64,000 bases of DNA from Variovorax paradoxus (GTDB taxonomy: Bacteria; Pseudomonadota; Gammaproteobacteria; Burkholderiales; Burkholderiaceae_C): contig NZ_CP045644.1 of NCBI RefSeq assembly GCF_009498455.1, positions 2,139,001-2,203,000 of the forward strand. The letters run 5' to 3'. This document shows, piece after piece, positions 56,956 through 64,000 of this stretch; the stretch's first letter is position 1, and the number at the start of each line of letters is the position of its first letter. A program made the translations under genes and the position numbers. Below the pieces are notes generated by a model. It was not told where the DNA came from and ran no database searches. It was given only the letters and a program-made list of their open reading frames with translations.

Positions 56956-57729
56956 ATGTCCACCGCCACCCACGAACCCATCGCACCGCCGTCGCGCCTG
57001 CTCTTGCTGGCCGAAGCGCGCGCCCTCTGGGAAACCGGCGCCGGCCTCGCCATGTGGCCCTTGCTGCAGCTCGCGCCACGCGGCGACGGGCACCCCGTGA
57101 TCGTGCTGCCGGGCCTGGTGGCCAGCGACATGTCCACGCTGCTGCTGCGCCGCTACCTGTGCAGCCGCGGCTACGACGCGCACGGCTGGGGCCAGGGCCG
57201 CAACCTGGGCCCGCGCGCCGGCGTCGAAGACGGCATGGTCGACCTGCTCAAGACCCTGGCCGACAAGAGCGGCCAGAAGGTCAGCGTGATCGGCTGGAGC
57301 CTGGGCGGCGTCTACGCGCGGCTGCTGGCCTCGGCGCAGAAGGACCTCATCCGCAACGTGATCACGCTCGGCAGCCCGTTCTCGGGCAGCCCGCGCGCCA
57401 CCAACGCCTGGCGCGTGTACGAAGGCGTGAGCGGCCAGAGCTCGCACGACCCGCGCCGCATGAAGTTCGTCGAACCCACGCCGCCCGTGCCCACGACCTC
57501 GATCTTCAGCCGCACCGACGGCGTCGTCGCATGGCGCTGCAGCCTCGAGAAGACCGGCCCGCAGTCCGAGAACATCGAAGTGATGGCCAGCCACCTGGGG
57601 CTCGGCGCACACCCGGCCGTGCTCTACGCGGTGGCCGACCGGCTGGCGCAGCCCGAGGGCGCGTGGAAGCCGTTCAACCGCGGCATGCTCGGGCCGCTGG
57701 TGTACCCGGACCCGGACCGCGACGCCTGA
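56956..57729 (+). CDS. Alpha/beta hydrolase, lipase/PGAP1-like
   Basis: A 257-residue hydrolase. The oxyanion segment is PVIVLPGLVASDMSTLLL, the nucleophile elbow is VIGWSLGGVYARLLA (GxSxG), and further pieces ITLGSPFSGSPRATN and the FSRTDGVVAWRCSLE loop resemble triacylglycerol lipase/PHA-depolymerase-like proteins. No signal peptide is seen, so it is probably cytosolic and could release fatty acids from stored lipid. GGAAG lies before the ATG. It is followed by a bidirectional terminator facing the P450 gene. Confidence 0.8.
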   Translation: MSTATHEPIAPPSRLLLLAEARALWETGAGLAMWPLLQLAPRGDGHPVIVLPGLVASDMSTLLLRRYLCSRGYDAHGWGQGRNLGPRAGVEDGMVDLLKTLADKSGQKVSVIGWSLGGVYARLLASAQKDLIRNVITLGSPFSGSPRATNAWRVYEGVSGQSSHDPRRMKFVEPTPPVPTTSIFSRTDGVVAWRCSLEKTGPQSENIEVMASHLGLGAHPAVLYAVADRLAQPEGAWKPFNRGMLGPLVYPDPDRDA

Positions 57730-57755
57730 CCCGAGGCGAACACTCCCCCCATAAA

Positions 57756-57783
57756 AAGACCGGCAACTGCCGGTCTTCTTCTT
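57756..57783. terminator. Bidirectional terminator between hydrolase and P450 genes
   Basis: The stem AAGACCGGC/GCCGGTCTT (57756-57777) with an AACT loop has a T-rich tail (CTTCTTT) to the right and, on the minus strand, a run of T residues (57757-57753). It closes the two converging genes. Confidence 0.85.
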
Positions 57784-57804
57784 TGGGGCTCCAGAGTTGG
57801 TTCT

Positions 57805-60800
57805 TCAGGCCCCGGCCCACACGTCGAGCACATAGCGCTGCTCGGCAATCATCCGGTCCATCCACGCCGCGCTGTCCTGCCCGTGCTCGCGCGCAAGGTC
57901 GCTGAGCGTGCGACGCACGTCGGGCTCCATGCGCGAGCCGTCGCCGCACACATACACCACGGCGCCGGCTTCGAGCAGCTTCCACACGGCCGCGCCCTGT
58001 TCGCGGATCAGGTCCTGCACGTAGACCTTGCGTTCGCTGGCGCGCGAGAAGGCCGTGTGCAGCTTCATGAGGCCGCGGTGCGACCAGGCCTGCAGCTCCT
58101 CGGCATAGATGAAGTCCTGCTCGGGGTGGCGGCAGCCGAAGAACAGCATCGCCTCGCCCAGCGCCTCGCCGCGTTCGACCTGCGCTGCGCGCTCCTGCAG
58201 GAAGCCGCGGAACGGCGCGAGGCCGGTGCCCGGGCCGACCATGACGAGCGGGCGCATCGCGTCGTCCGGCAGCCGGAAGCCTTCGGCCGTGGTCTCGCGG
58301 ATCACGCCGTGCACCGTGTCGCCGGCCTCGGCGCGCGCCAGGAAGTTGGAGCACACGCCCTCGAAGGTGCCGTTGCCCGACATCGCGGGTGCGCTCACCA
58401 CGCCCACCGTCACGCTGCAGCGCCCCGGCGTCATCGTCGGCGACGAGGAGATCGAGTAGTAGCGCGGCGACAGCGGCGACAGCATTTCCAGGAACACCGC
58501 GAACGGCACCTGGCAGGCGCGGTGTTCTTCGAGCAGCTCCAGCAGCGACTTGCGCTTGTGCAGCACCTCGGCCTTGTAGGCAGCCTGCGAGGCCTCGTCG
58601 CTGCCCGAGAGCGCGACAAGCTTCGGCTTGGTGAACGGGCACTCGGTGTACGCCGCCAGCGTGGCGATCTGCTTGCGCGTGGCCACGTCTTGCAGCTCGA
58701 CGTAGTCGCCCAGCAGGCGATCGACCGCGATGACCTGATCGACCGGCAGCGCCGCCTTGCGGCCCGGCACGGCCTGCAGCCGCACGTGCGCCGAGCGGTC
58801 GAAGCCGAAGCGCGCCATCGCGCGTTCGACCTGCGCCGGGCTGTTGCGCGGCACCACGCTCAGGTGGTCGCCGGGCACGTAGTTCACGCCCTCGGGCAGT
58901 GTCAGCTCGACGTGACGCGTGGAGCGCCCGGCCTCGCCGTGGGCGCCGGCGCTTTGCAGCTCGCGGTTCTCGATCACGCGCAGCGCCACGGCGCCGAGCG
59001 CATCGACCAGCGCGTTCTTCTGCGGCGGCGGCAGCTCTTCGAGCGTGTACAGCGGCTCGGCCTCGGCCGGCGTGTCGGCGCCGTTCTTGATGTCGAAGGC
59101 CTTCACCAGTGCGGGCCACAGCGCGTCGCTCCAGTCCTGGAAGGCGCCGTCCATGTCCTCGCGCGCATCGCCTTCGCCGCGTGCGTGCACGCGGTCGGCG
59201 CCCAAGGCTTCGAGCCGTTCGTCGATGCGGCGCGGCACGGCCTGGTAGGTCGCGGCCCAGTCGGTGTTGCCGCAGCCGAACACGCTGAAGCGCACGCCGT
59301 TGAGCGCGTCGTCGGCCTTGTCGAGCCAGCGATGGAACTCCGCCGCGTTGTCGGGTGCCACGCCGTTGTACGAGGCGCAGACGATCGCCACCGCGCCGCT
59401 GGCCGGCAACCGCTCGGCATAGTCGTCGAGCGAGGCGAGCTGGGTCGAGAAGCCGCGCAGTTCGCCGGCCTCGGCCAGCTGCCGTGCCAGGTCTTCGGCC
59501 GTGCCGAGGTTGGAGCCCTGCAGCACCAGCAGCGAGGTGCCGTGGCGTGCCGCCTGCGGCTTGCGCGCAACCGGCTTGACCGGCGCATCGGGCGCGGCGG
59601 TCGTCTCGCCGTTGCCGCGCGGTCGCGAGGCCGGGTCGCGCAGCAGCGCCTTGATCTTGAAGTTCTCGGGCTTGATCGTCAGCGCTTCCTTGATCTTGAG
59701 CTTGTAGCCCGTGTGATCGACCAGGGTGAAGCGCTGCAGGATCATGCCCAGCGTGAGCACCGCCTCCTGCAGGGCGAACTGCCGCCCGATGCAGGCGCGC
59801 TGCCCGTTGCCGAAGGGCTTGAAGGCGTTCACGGGCCGCTCGCGCTCGGCCTCGCGGCTGAAGTGGTCGGGGTTGAACTGGTCGGCGTTCTCGCCCCAGA
59901 TGCCCTTGTCACGGTGCAGCGCCAGCGCATGCATGATGACCATGTTGTTCTTCTTGATCGTGTACTGGCCGCCGATCGTCGTGTCTTCCTTGGCGCGCAT
60001 CGAGATCGCGGGCGCGGTCGGGTACAGGCGAAGCGATTCCTTCAGCACCTGCATCACGTACTGCAGCCGGTTGACCTGCGCGTAGGTGGGCTTTTGCGTG
60101 GTGTCGCCGCCGAACACGCTGTCGACCTCGGCCTGCGCCTTGGCCATCGCCTCGGGGTTGTTCAGCAGGAAGTAGATGGCGAACGACAGCAGGCCGCTGG
60201 TGGTCTCGTGCCCCGCGATGAGGAACTCGATGCACTCGTCGCGGATCATCTTGTCGGTGAGTTTTTCGCCGCTCTTCTTGTCCACGCCCGCGATCATGTA
60301 GCTCAGCAGGTCGGGCTTGGTGGCAATGTCGGCGCCACTCGCACGACGCTCCTCGATGATGTCTTCCACCATCTTGTGCATGTAGCGGATGTCCTTGCGC
60401 TGCTGCGCCAGCTCCTTCTTGAGCATCAGCTCCTCGAGCGGCAGGCCGCGCCGGTTCTGCACCGTCTCCAGCGTGCGCACCATCGCATCGACAAAGGGAT
60501 GAAAGCCCTCGCGGTAGAACGAGTTGAAGCGGTAGCCGAAACCGCACAGGCCGATGGTGTCCAGCGTGAGCGCGGTCATGTCGCGCACCACGTCCACCTC
60601 TTCATCGAAATTGAGGCGCTCCCACTTGGTGACCAGCTGCCCCGCGATGTCCAGCATCATCGGGTGGTAGGCCTGCATCGCGCGCTGGCTGAAGTTGGCC
60701 AGGAGGATGTTGTGCGGCTTCGACCAGGTCTCTTCGTGCGTGTCGGAGGTGAACAGGCCGTGCGACGCGGCCCGCAGCCGGCGCAGCGCACCGCGTGTGC

Positions 60801-61023
60801 TCTTGTCGAAGCGCGGCTCTTCGCAGAGCTCGTCGACCAGCGCGGGCGACGACACCACGATCACCGGCATGCCCGGCATGTCGAGCCAGTAGATGCCGCC
60901 GAGGTCTTGCGCGATCTTCCACATGTCGAGCACCGGCGAGTCGGAGCCGATGGACAGCAGATTGCCGACGAAGGGTTTCTTCGCCGGGTGGGGAATCGGA
61001 TGGAGCGAGTTCTTTCCTGCCAT
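57805..61023 (-). CDS. Bifunctional cytochrome P450/NADPH-P450 reductase (BM3/CYP102-like)
   Basis: A 1072-residue self-sufficient monooxygenase. The P450 domain (about residues 1-480) has the oxygen-binding AGHETTSG motif, the ExxR KESLRLYPTAPA and the heme Cys411 in FGNGQRACIGRQF. A linker of about 35 residues leads to the flavodoxin domain (LLVLQGSNLGTAEDLARQL) and then the FAD/NADPH reductase (PRYYSISSSPT; VMVGPGTGLAPFRGFLQ; FFGCRHPEQDFIY). CYP102 enzymes hydroxylate medium/long-chain fatty acids near the omega end. AAGG lies before the ATG at 61023. The neighbouring TetR is not the BM3P1-type repressor. Confidence 0.94.
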   Translation of the reverse strand: MAGKNSLHPIPHPAKKPFVGNLLSIGSDSPVLDMWKIAQDLGGIYWLDMPGMPVIVVSSPALVDELCEEPRFDKSTRGALRRLRAASHGLFTSDTHEETWSKPHNILLANFSQRAMQAYHPMMLDIAGQLVTKWERLNFDEEVDVVRDMTALTLDTIGLCGFGYRFNSFYREGFHPFVDAMVRTLETVQNRRGLPLEELMLKKELAQQRKDIRYMHKMVEDIIEERRASGADIATKPDLLSYMIAGVDKKSGEKLTDKMIRDECIEFLIAGHETTSGLLSFAIYFLLNNPEAMAKAQAEVDSVFGGDTTQKPTYAQVNRLQYVMQVLKESLRLYPTAPAISMRAKEDTTIGGQYTIKKNNMVIMHALALHRDKGIWGENADQFNPDHFSREAERERPVNAFKPFGNGQRACIGRQFALQEAVLTLGMILQRFTLVDHTGYKLKIKEALTIKPENFKIKALLRDPASRPRGNGETTAAPDAPVKPVARKPQAARHGTSLLVLQGSNLGTAEDLARQLAEAGELRGFSTQLASLDDYAERLPASGAVAIVCASYNGVAPDNAAEFHRWLDKADDALNGVRFSVFGCGNTDWAATYQAVPRRIDERLEALGADRVHARGEGDAREDMDGAFQDWSDALWPALVKAFDIKNGADTPAEAEPLYTLEELPPPQKNALVDALGAVALRVIENRELQSAGAHGEAGRSTRHVELTLPEGVNYVPGDHLSVVPRNSPAQVERAMARFGFDRSAHVRLQAVPGRKAALPVDQVIAVDRLLGDYVELQDVATRKQIATLAAYTECPFTKPKLVALSGSDEASQAAYKAEVLHKRKSLLELLEEHRACQVPFAVFLEMLSPLSPRYYSISSSPTMTPGRCSVTVGVVSAPAMSGNGTFEGVCSNFLARAEAGDTVHGVIRETTAEGFRLPDDAMRPLVMVGPGTGLAPFRGFLQERAAQVERGEALGEAMLFFGCRHPEQDFIYAEELQAWSHRGLMKLHTAFSRASERKVYVQDLIREQGAAVWKLLEAGAVVYVCGDGSRMEPDVRRTLSDLAREHGQDSAAWMDRMIAEQRYVLDVWAGA

Positions 61024-61201
61024 GTGTGCCTTCTTGTGCCTACGGTATGGACCCGCTTCGGATGTCCGGGATGCGAATCCGGAGTATCCCGACGGCACAG
61101 GGGGCGGGCAGGACGGGGTTTCCCTTAGGAGGCCTGCAGGGCGTTCACACAGGCAGCGTGATCGCCATTCACAGTGGGGTCACAAGCCGGCAGCGTGCCC
61201 C

Positions 61202-61297
61202 GTGCCTAGGGCACCGGGTGCTTCCCGCAGCGAAATCAAGGAGGAGGGCGAAGCCCGGGGGACATTCGCGGAGGGAAGTACCCGGTGGCCTGGGCAC
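61202..61297. repeat. Long imperfect inverted repeat upstream of the P450 gene
   Basis: Two 33-base arms (61202-61234 and 61265-61297) match as inverted copies with about 6 differences, around a 30-base middle that has its own GGGC-GAA-GCCC hairpin. It makes a strong cruciform or RNA stem. It lies in the 293-base gap between the binding-protein stop (61317) and the P450 start (61023). No U-tract follows, so it is not a simple terminator. I suspect a dispersed lineage-specific element. Confidence 0.75.
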
Positions 61298-61316
61298 GTC
61301 CCCCGAAAGCACTCAA

Positions 61317-62582
61317 TCAGGGCCGGACCATCTTGCAGTCGGTCCCTTGCGCCAGCTCGTTCCCGGTATAGACCGCATCGGTGCGGAAGCCGTAGTTGGT
61401 GCCTTCCCAGCCCGTCTTCACCGCCTTGCCGTCCACCGGCGCGATGGTGTTCACCACTTGCGGCAGCAGCAGCTGGTGGTCTTCGCCGCGCATGCGCACC
61501 GGGCCCACCACCGAGTCGAAGCTCAGGTCTTCGAGTGCGCGCGCCACCTTCACCGTGTCGACGCTGCCGGCCTTGGCGATGGCGGCGGCCAGCAGGCGCG
61601 GGGTCAGGTCGATGCGCGGCGCGAGGAAGTCCTTGCCGGTCTTGGCCTTGTAGGCCTTGGCGAGCGCGTCGACCTTCGGCGTGTCGGCTTGGCCCGGGTG
61701 CCATTCGGCCACCCACGTGAGCTGCCCGGTCTTGGCCTGCGACACGGCAGTGACCGTGCCGGGCACCGAGCCCGCGCTGTGGTTGAAGTAGCGCAGGTTG
61801 TAGCCCGCGTCGCCCGCGGCCTTCTGCAGCAGCGTCATGTCCTGGCCCCAGTTGCCGGTGATGACCGAGTCGGCGCCGCTTTGCTTGATGTTCGCGATGT
61901 AGGGCGCGAAATCTTTCACGCGGCCGATCGGGTGCAGCGTCTCGCCGACGAACTGGACGTCGGGGCGCGCCAGGCCCACCAGCTGGCGGCCGTAGCTGGC
62001 CCACTGCTTGCCGTGGGCGTAGTCCTGGTTGAGCAGGTAGACCTTCTTCACGTCCGGCGTCTTCTTGATGTAGTTGGCCAGCGCCTTCATCTTCATCGCC
62101 GTGTTGGCCTCGGTCTGGAAGTGCCAGAAGCTGCAGCCCTTGCCGGTCATCTCGGGGTCGATCGACGAGTGGTTCAGCACGATCAGTTCCTTGCCCGGGT
62201 TGCGCTGGTTCCAGCGCGCCACGGCCAGCACCAGCGCCGTCACCACCGACGAGCCCGAGCCCCCCGTGACGATCGCTTTCGCGCCCTGGTCGATGGCCGC
62301 CTGCAGCGCGCTCTGGCTTTCCTGCGCCGAGAGCTTGCTGTCGAACTGCAGCAGCTGCAGCTTCATGCCGCCGAGCACGCCGCCCTTGGCGTTGATGTCC
62401 TCGATGGCGTACTGCGTGTGCATCAGCATCAGCTCGCCCACGTTGGCAAACGGCCCCGACAGCGGATCGATGTAGGCGATCTTGTAGGTCGGCTGCGGGG
62501 CCTGCGCCTGCGCCGCGGTGCCGGCAATGGCAAACAAAGAGGCAAGGGCGATCCGCGCCAAGGGCGCATGCGTGAGCTTCAT
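61317..62582 (-). CDS. ABC transporter substrate-binding protein (branched-chain amino acid/HAAT type)
   Basis: A 421-residue periplasmic-binding type I protein. The signal peptide is [20 protein letters not shown] with cleavage near AQAQA. The mature start YKIAYIDPLSGPFANVGELM is typical of LivK-like proteins; in this lineage such proteins also bind aromatic acids and other acids. No permease or ATPase genes are next to it inside the window. The acyl-CoA synthetase and TetR genes upstream suggest uptake of an organic acid that is activated to a CoA ester. Confidence 0.88.
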   Translation of the reverse strand: MKLTHAPLARIALASLFAIAGTAAQAQAPQPTYKIAYIDPLSGPFANVGELMLMHTQYAIEDINAKGGVLGGMKLQLLQFDSKLSAQESQSALQAAIDQGAKAIVTGGSGSSVVTALVLAVARWNQRNPGKELIVLNHSSIDPEMTGKGCSFWHFQTEANTAMKMKALANYIKKTPDVKKVYLLNQDYAHGKQWASYGRQLVGLARPDVQFVGETLHPIGRVKDFAPYIANIKQSGADSVITGNWGQDMTLLQKAAGDAGYNLRYFNHSAGSVPGTVTAVSQAKTGQLTWVAEWHPGQADTPKVDALAKAYKAKTGKDFLAPRIDLTPRLLAAAIAKAGSVDTVKVARALEDLSFDSVVGPVRMRGEDHQLLLPQVVNTIAPVDGKAVKTGWEGTNYGFRTDAVYTGNELAQGTDCKMVRP

Positions 62583-62619
62583 GAGGTGTCTCCGGAGGGT
62601 GTGTGAAAGACGGACGGGA

Positions 62620-63300
62620 TCAGTGCTTCGCGCGCAGCCCGATCACGCGGCTGGCCAGCTTCGTGAGCTGCGCCACCACCTCGTCGGGCGAGAGGCGCCC
62701 GCCCGGGCGGTACCAGCTGTAGAGAAAGCCCGGCAGGCTGCAGGCCGCGAGCGCGGTGATCTTGGTCTCGTCGAAGTCGAGGTCGCCGTCGCGCCGGGCT
62801 TCTTCGAGCAGCGGGCACAGCAGGTCGTAGAAGTGGTGCGCGAGCTTCTTCTGCGCTTCGAGGTATTCGGGCCGGTACACCTGCGGCTCGCGGTACGCGA
62901 AGAAGGCCACCGGGTGGTGCGCGATGGTGGCGCGGATCAGCCCTTCGATGCCTTGCATGACCTTCTCGCTCGCGCGGCGCGGGTCGGTGGCGGCGAAGTC
63001 GAGCGCGGTGAAACAGTCGACCGCGGGGCGCCACGACAGCGTCTCGAAGATCTCCTGCTTGTCGCGGAAGTAGTAGTACACGAAGGGCTTGGTCACGCCC
63101 AGCTCGCGCACGATCTGCGCCATGGTCGTGTTGGCGTAGCCCTGCGTGGCAAAGAGCTGCGCCGCCGCCTGCAGGATGCGCTCGCGCTGCAGGTCGGTGC
63201 CCTGCGTGGCCGCGCGCTGGCGGCCCGTGCCCTGCGGCAGGTGCGGCTGCGCCGTGTGCGTGGCAGAGGGTTTGTTCGGTGTCGCGGAAGTTATACCCAT
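62620..63300 (-). CDS. TetR-family regulator
   Basis: A 226-residue regulator. A disordered N-terminus of about 35 residues (rich in Thr, Pro, Gln) precedes the DNA-binding domain (RERILQAAAQLFATQGYANT; VRELGVTKPFVYYYFRDKQ). The C-terminal domain belongs to a TetR group often next to acyl-CoA synthetase genes. It starts at the ATG at 63300, inside a 12-bp palindrome and without a clear ribosome site, so its mRNA may be leaderless. Divergent from the synthetase by 85 bases. Confidence 0.85.
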   Translation of the reverse strand: MGITSATPNKPSATHTAQPHLPQGTGRQRAATQGTDLQRERILQAAAQLFATQGYANTTMAQIVRELGVTKPFVYYYFRDKQEIFETLSWRPAVDCFTALDFAATDPRRASEKVMQGIEGLIRATIAHHPVAFFAYREPQVYRPEYLEAQKKLAHHFYDLLCPLLEEARRDGDLDFDETKITALAACSLPGFLYSWYRPGGRLSPDEVVAQLTKLASRVIGLRAKH

Positions 63301-63305
63301 GGGTA
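63294..63305. promoter_or_regulatory. Perfect 12-bp palindrome over the TetR start codon
   Basis: TACCCATGGGTA is a perfect palindrome centred on the TetR start codon and about 80 bases from the divergent synthetase start. It may be an autoregulatory operator. Confidence 0.4.
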
Positions 63306-63385
63306 GGATTGTTCGTGCACGATGCCGCATTGGCAAGCGCCGGCCCTGTGCAGGCGGCTATCGATAACCCTGAGAAAGTGACGCC

Positions 63386-64000
63386 ATGGAGACAACGCCC
63401 GCCACCCCCGCACGTCTGAAGGAGCTGCCGCCGCGCGTGCAGCAGCCCCTGCACGCCTATCTGCGCGACCATGCGCGCACACGCGGCGACGCCACCGCCT
63501 GCCTCTGGTACGGCCAGGCCCTGAGCTGGGCCGAGCTCGACCGCGCGAGCGACGCCTTTGCCGCGCGCCTGCAGGCCCTGGGTGTGGCCAAGGGCGAACC
63601 CGTGGTGCTGTTCCTCAACAACTGCCCGCAGTACCTGGTGGCGCACTTCGGCATCCAGAAGATCGGCGCCATCGTCTGCCCGAGCGGGCCGCTCAACAAG
63701 GAGCACGAGCTGGCCTACCAGGTCAACGACCTGAAGGCGCGCGTGATCGTCGCGGCCGCGCCGCTCCTGCCGGTGGTGCGCAAGGTGCAGGCCCAGAGCG
63801 CGCTCGCGCATGTGTTCGTCGTGCACTACGCCGACCTGCTGCCCGCCGAGCCCACGCTCGACCTGCCGGCCGAACTCGCCGCCGAGCGCACGGCCGAACG
63901 CAGCGTGCCCGACGGCTGCGAAGACTTTCTCGCCGTGATGAAGTCCGATGCCAAGCCGCAGCCCGTCGCCATCGACATGGACGACATCGCGCTCATGACC
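63386..64000 (+). CDS. Acyl-CoA synthetase (AMP-dependent), N-terminal part (runs off right edge)
   Basis: 205 codons are open to the window edge. The N-terminal half of an ANL-family enzyme is clear (LSWAELDRASDAFAARLQAL; VVLFLNNCPQYLVAHFGIQK; GPLNKEHELAYQVNDLKARV). The AMP-binding and C-terminal lid motifs lie outside the window. It probably activates a fatty or aromatic acid with ATP and CoA. The substrate cannot be told from this part. The ATG at 63386 is near AGAAAGTG; the TetR regulator is divergent. Confidence 0.88.
   Translation, partial: METTPATPARLKELPPRVQQPLHAYLRDHARTRGDATACLWYGQALSWAELDRASDAFAARLQALGVAKGEPVVLFLNNCPQYLVAHFGIQKIGAIVCPSGPLNKEHELAYQVNDLKARVIVAAAPLLPVVRKVQAQSALAHVFVVHYADLLPAEPTLDLPAELAAERTAERSVPDGCEDFLAVMKSDAKPQPVAIDMDDIALMT

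Noticed and set aside
57883..61128. Open frame of 1081 codons on the plus strand, antisense to the P450 gene
   Set aside because: The composition is Arg/Ala/His/Val-rich with no domain, and the minus-strand frame has complete P450 and reductase motifs. Long antisense frames are expected at this GC content.

Overview
The window is high-GC bacterial chromosome that looks like a member of the Comamonadaceae (Betaproteobacteria), most likely Variovorax or a close relative. The basis is gene content and order (atpIBEFHAGDC; dat-DUF493-lipB-lipA; yraN-diaA-dolP next to rsmI), GC-rich codon use with long antisense shadow frames, and short intergenic palindromes of a kind I associate with this family. 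The genus is inference. There is no rRNA, phage, insertion sequence, integrase or CRISPR array. One tRNA (Arg, CCG) is present.

Layout. 1-3.7 kb: the 5' part of a dxs-type gene leaves the left edge, followed by the leftward lipoate operon dat-DUF493-lipB-lipA. 3.8-11.2 kb: the complete rightward F1Fo ATP synthase operon, ending at a strong terminator. 11.3-17.4 kb: a ROK regulator, a CUT2-type sugar ABC transporter (ATPase, permease, binding protein) and a Gfo/Idh/MocA dehydrogenase, probably one sugar or polyol catabolic unit. 17.5-18.8 kb: a PAP2-family protein and a DUF3617 protein. 18.9-25.4 kb: the ligase-associated DNA repair set (MBL-fold exonuclease, ATP-dependent ligase, DExH helicase, PdeM phosphoesterase) with trxC inserted on the other strand. 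25.6-27.6 kb: two TPM-domain proteins and LemA, leftward, one gene carrying an apparent single-base frameshift. 27.7-31.3 kb: small metabolic and unknown genes and a membrane-anchored cytochrome c. 31.4-38.2 kb: a tripartite RND efflux operon with a divergent TetR repressor and an AcrR-like operator between them.

38.2-43.5 kb: tRNA-Arg, a GST, rsmI, yraN, a DiaA-like SIS protein, a DolP-like BON lipoprotein and a beta-hydroxyacid dehydrogenase. 43.5-46.6 kb: the type IV pilus retraction ATPases pilT and pilU (leftward) and a divergent YggS/PLPHP gene. 46.6-53.0 kb: an Lrp-type regulator, a DUF4148-like secreted protein, glutamate dehydrogenase, a DUF2242-like lipoprotein, arginase and a prolyl oligopeptidase. 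53.2-61.0 kb: a storage-lipid neighbourhood with a wax ester synthase/DGAT, two granule-associated (phasin-type) proteins, a TetR regulator, an alpha/beta hydrolase and, convergently, a P450-BM3-type self-sufficient fatty acid hydroxylase. 61.3-64.0 kb: a branched-chain-amino-acid-type binding protein, a TetR regulator and the start of an acyl-CoA synthetase running off the right edge.

The most unusual item is the storage-lipid region. The acyltransferase has an approximately 88-residue Lys/Ala/Pro-rich tail of the PhaF/histone-H1 kind. The next two genes carry the same type of tail, at the C-terminus and the N-terminus respectively. This suggests a shared targeting or nucleoid-tethering module for neutral-lipid and PHA granules.
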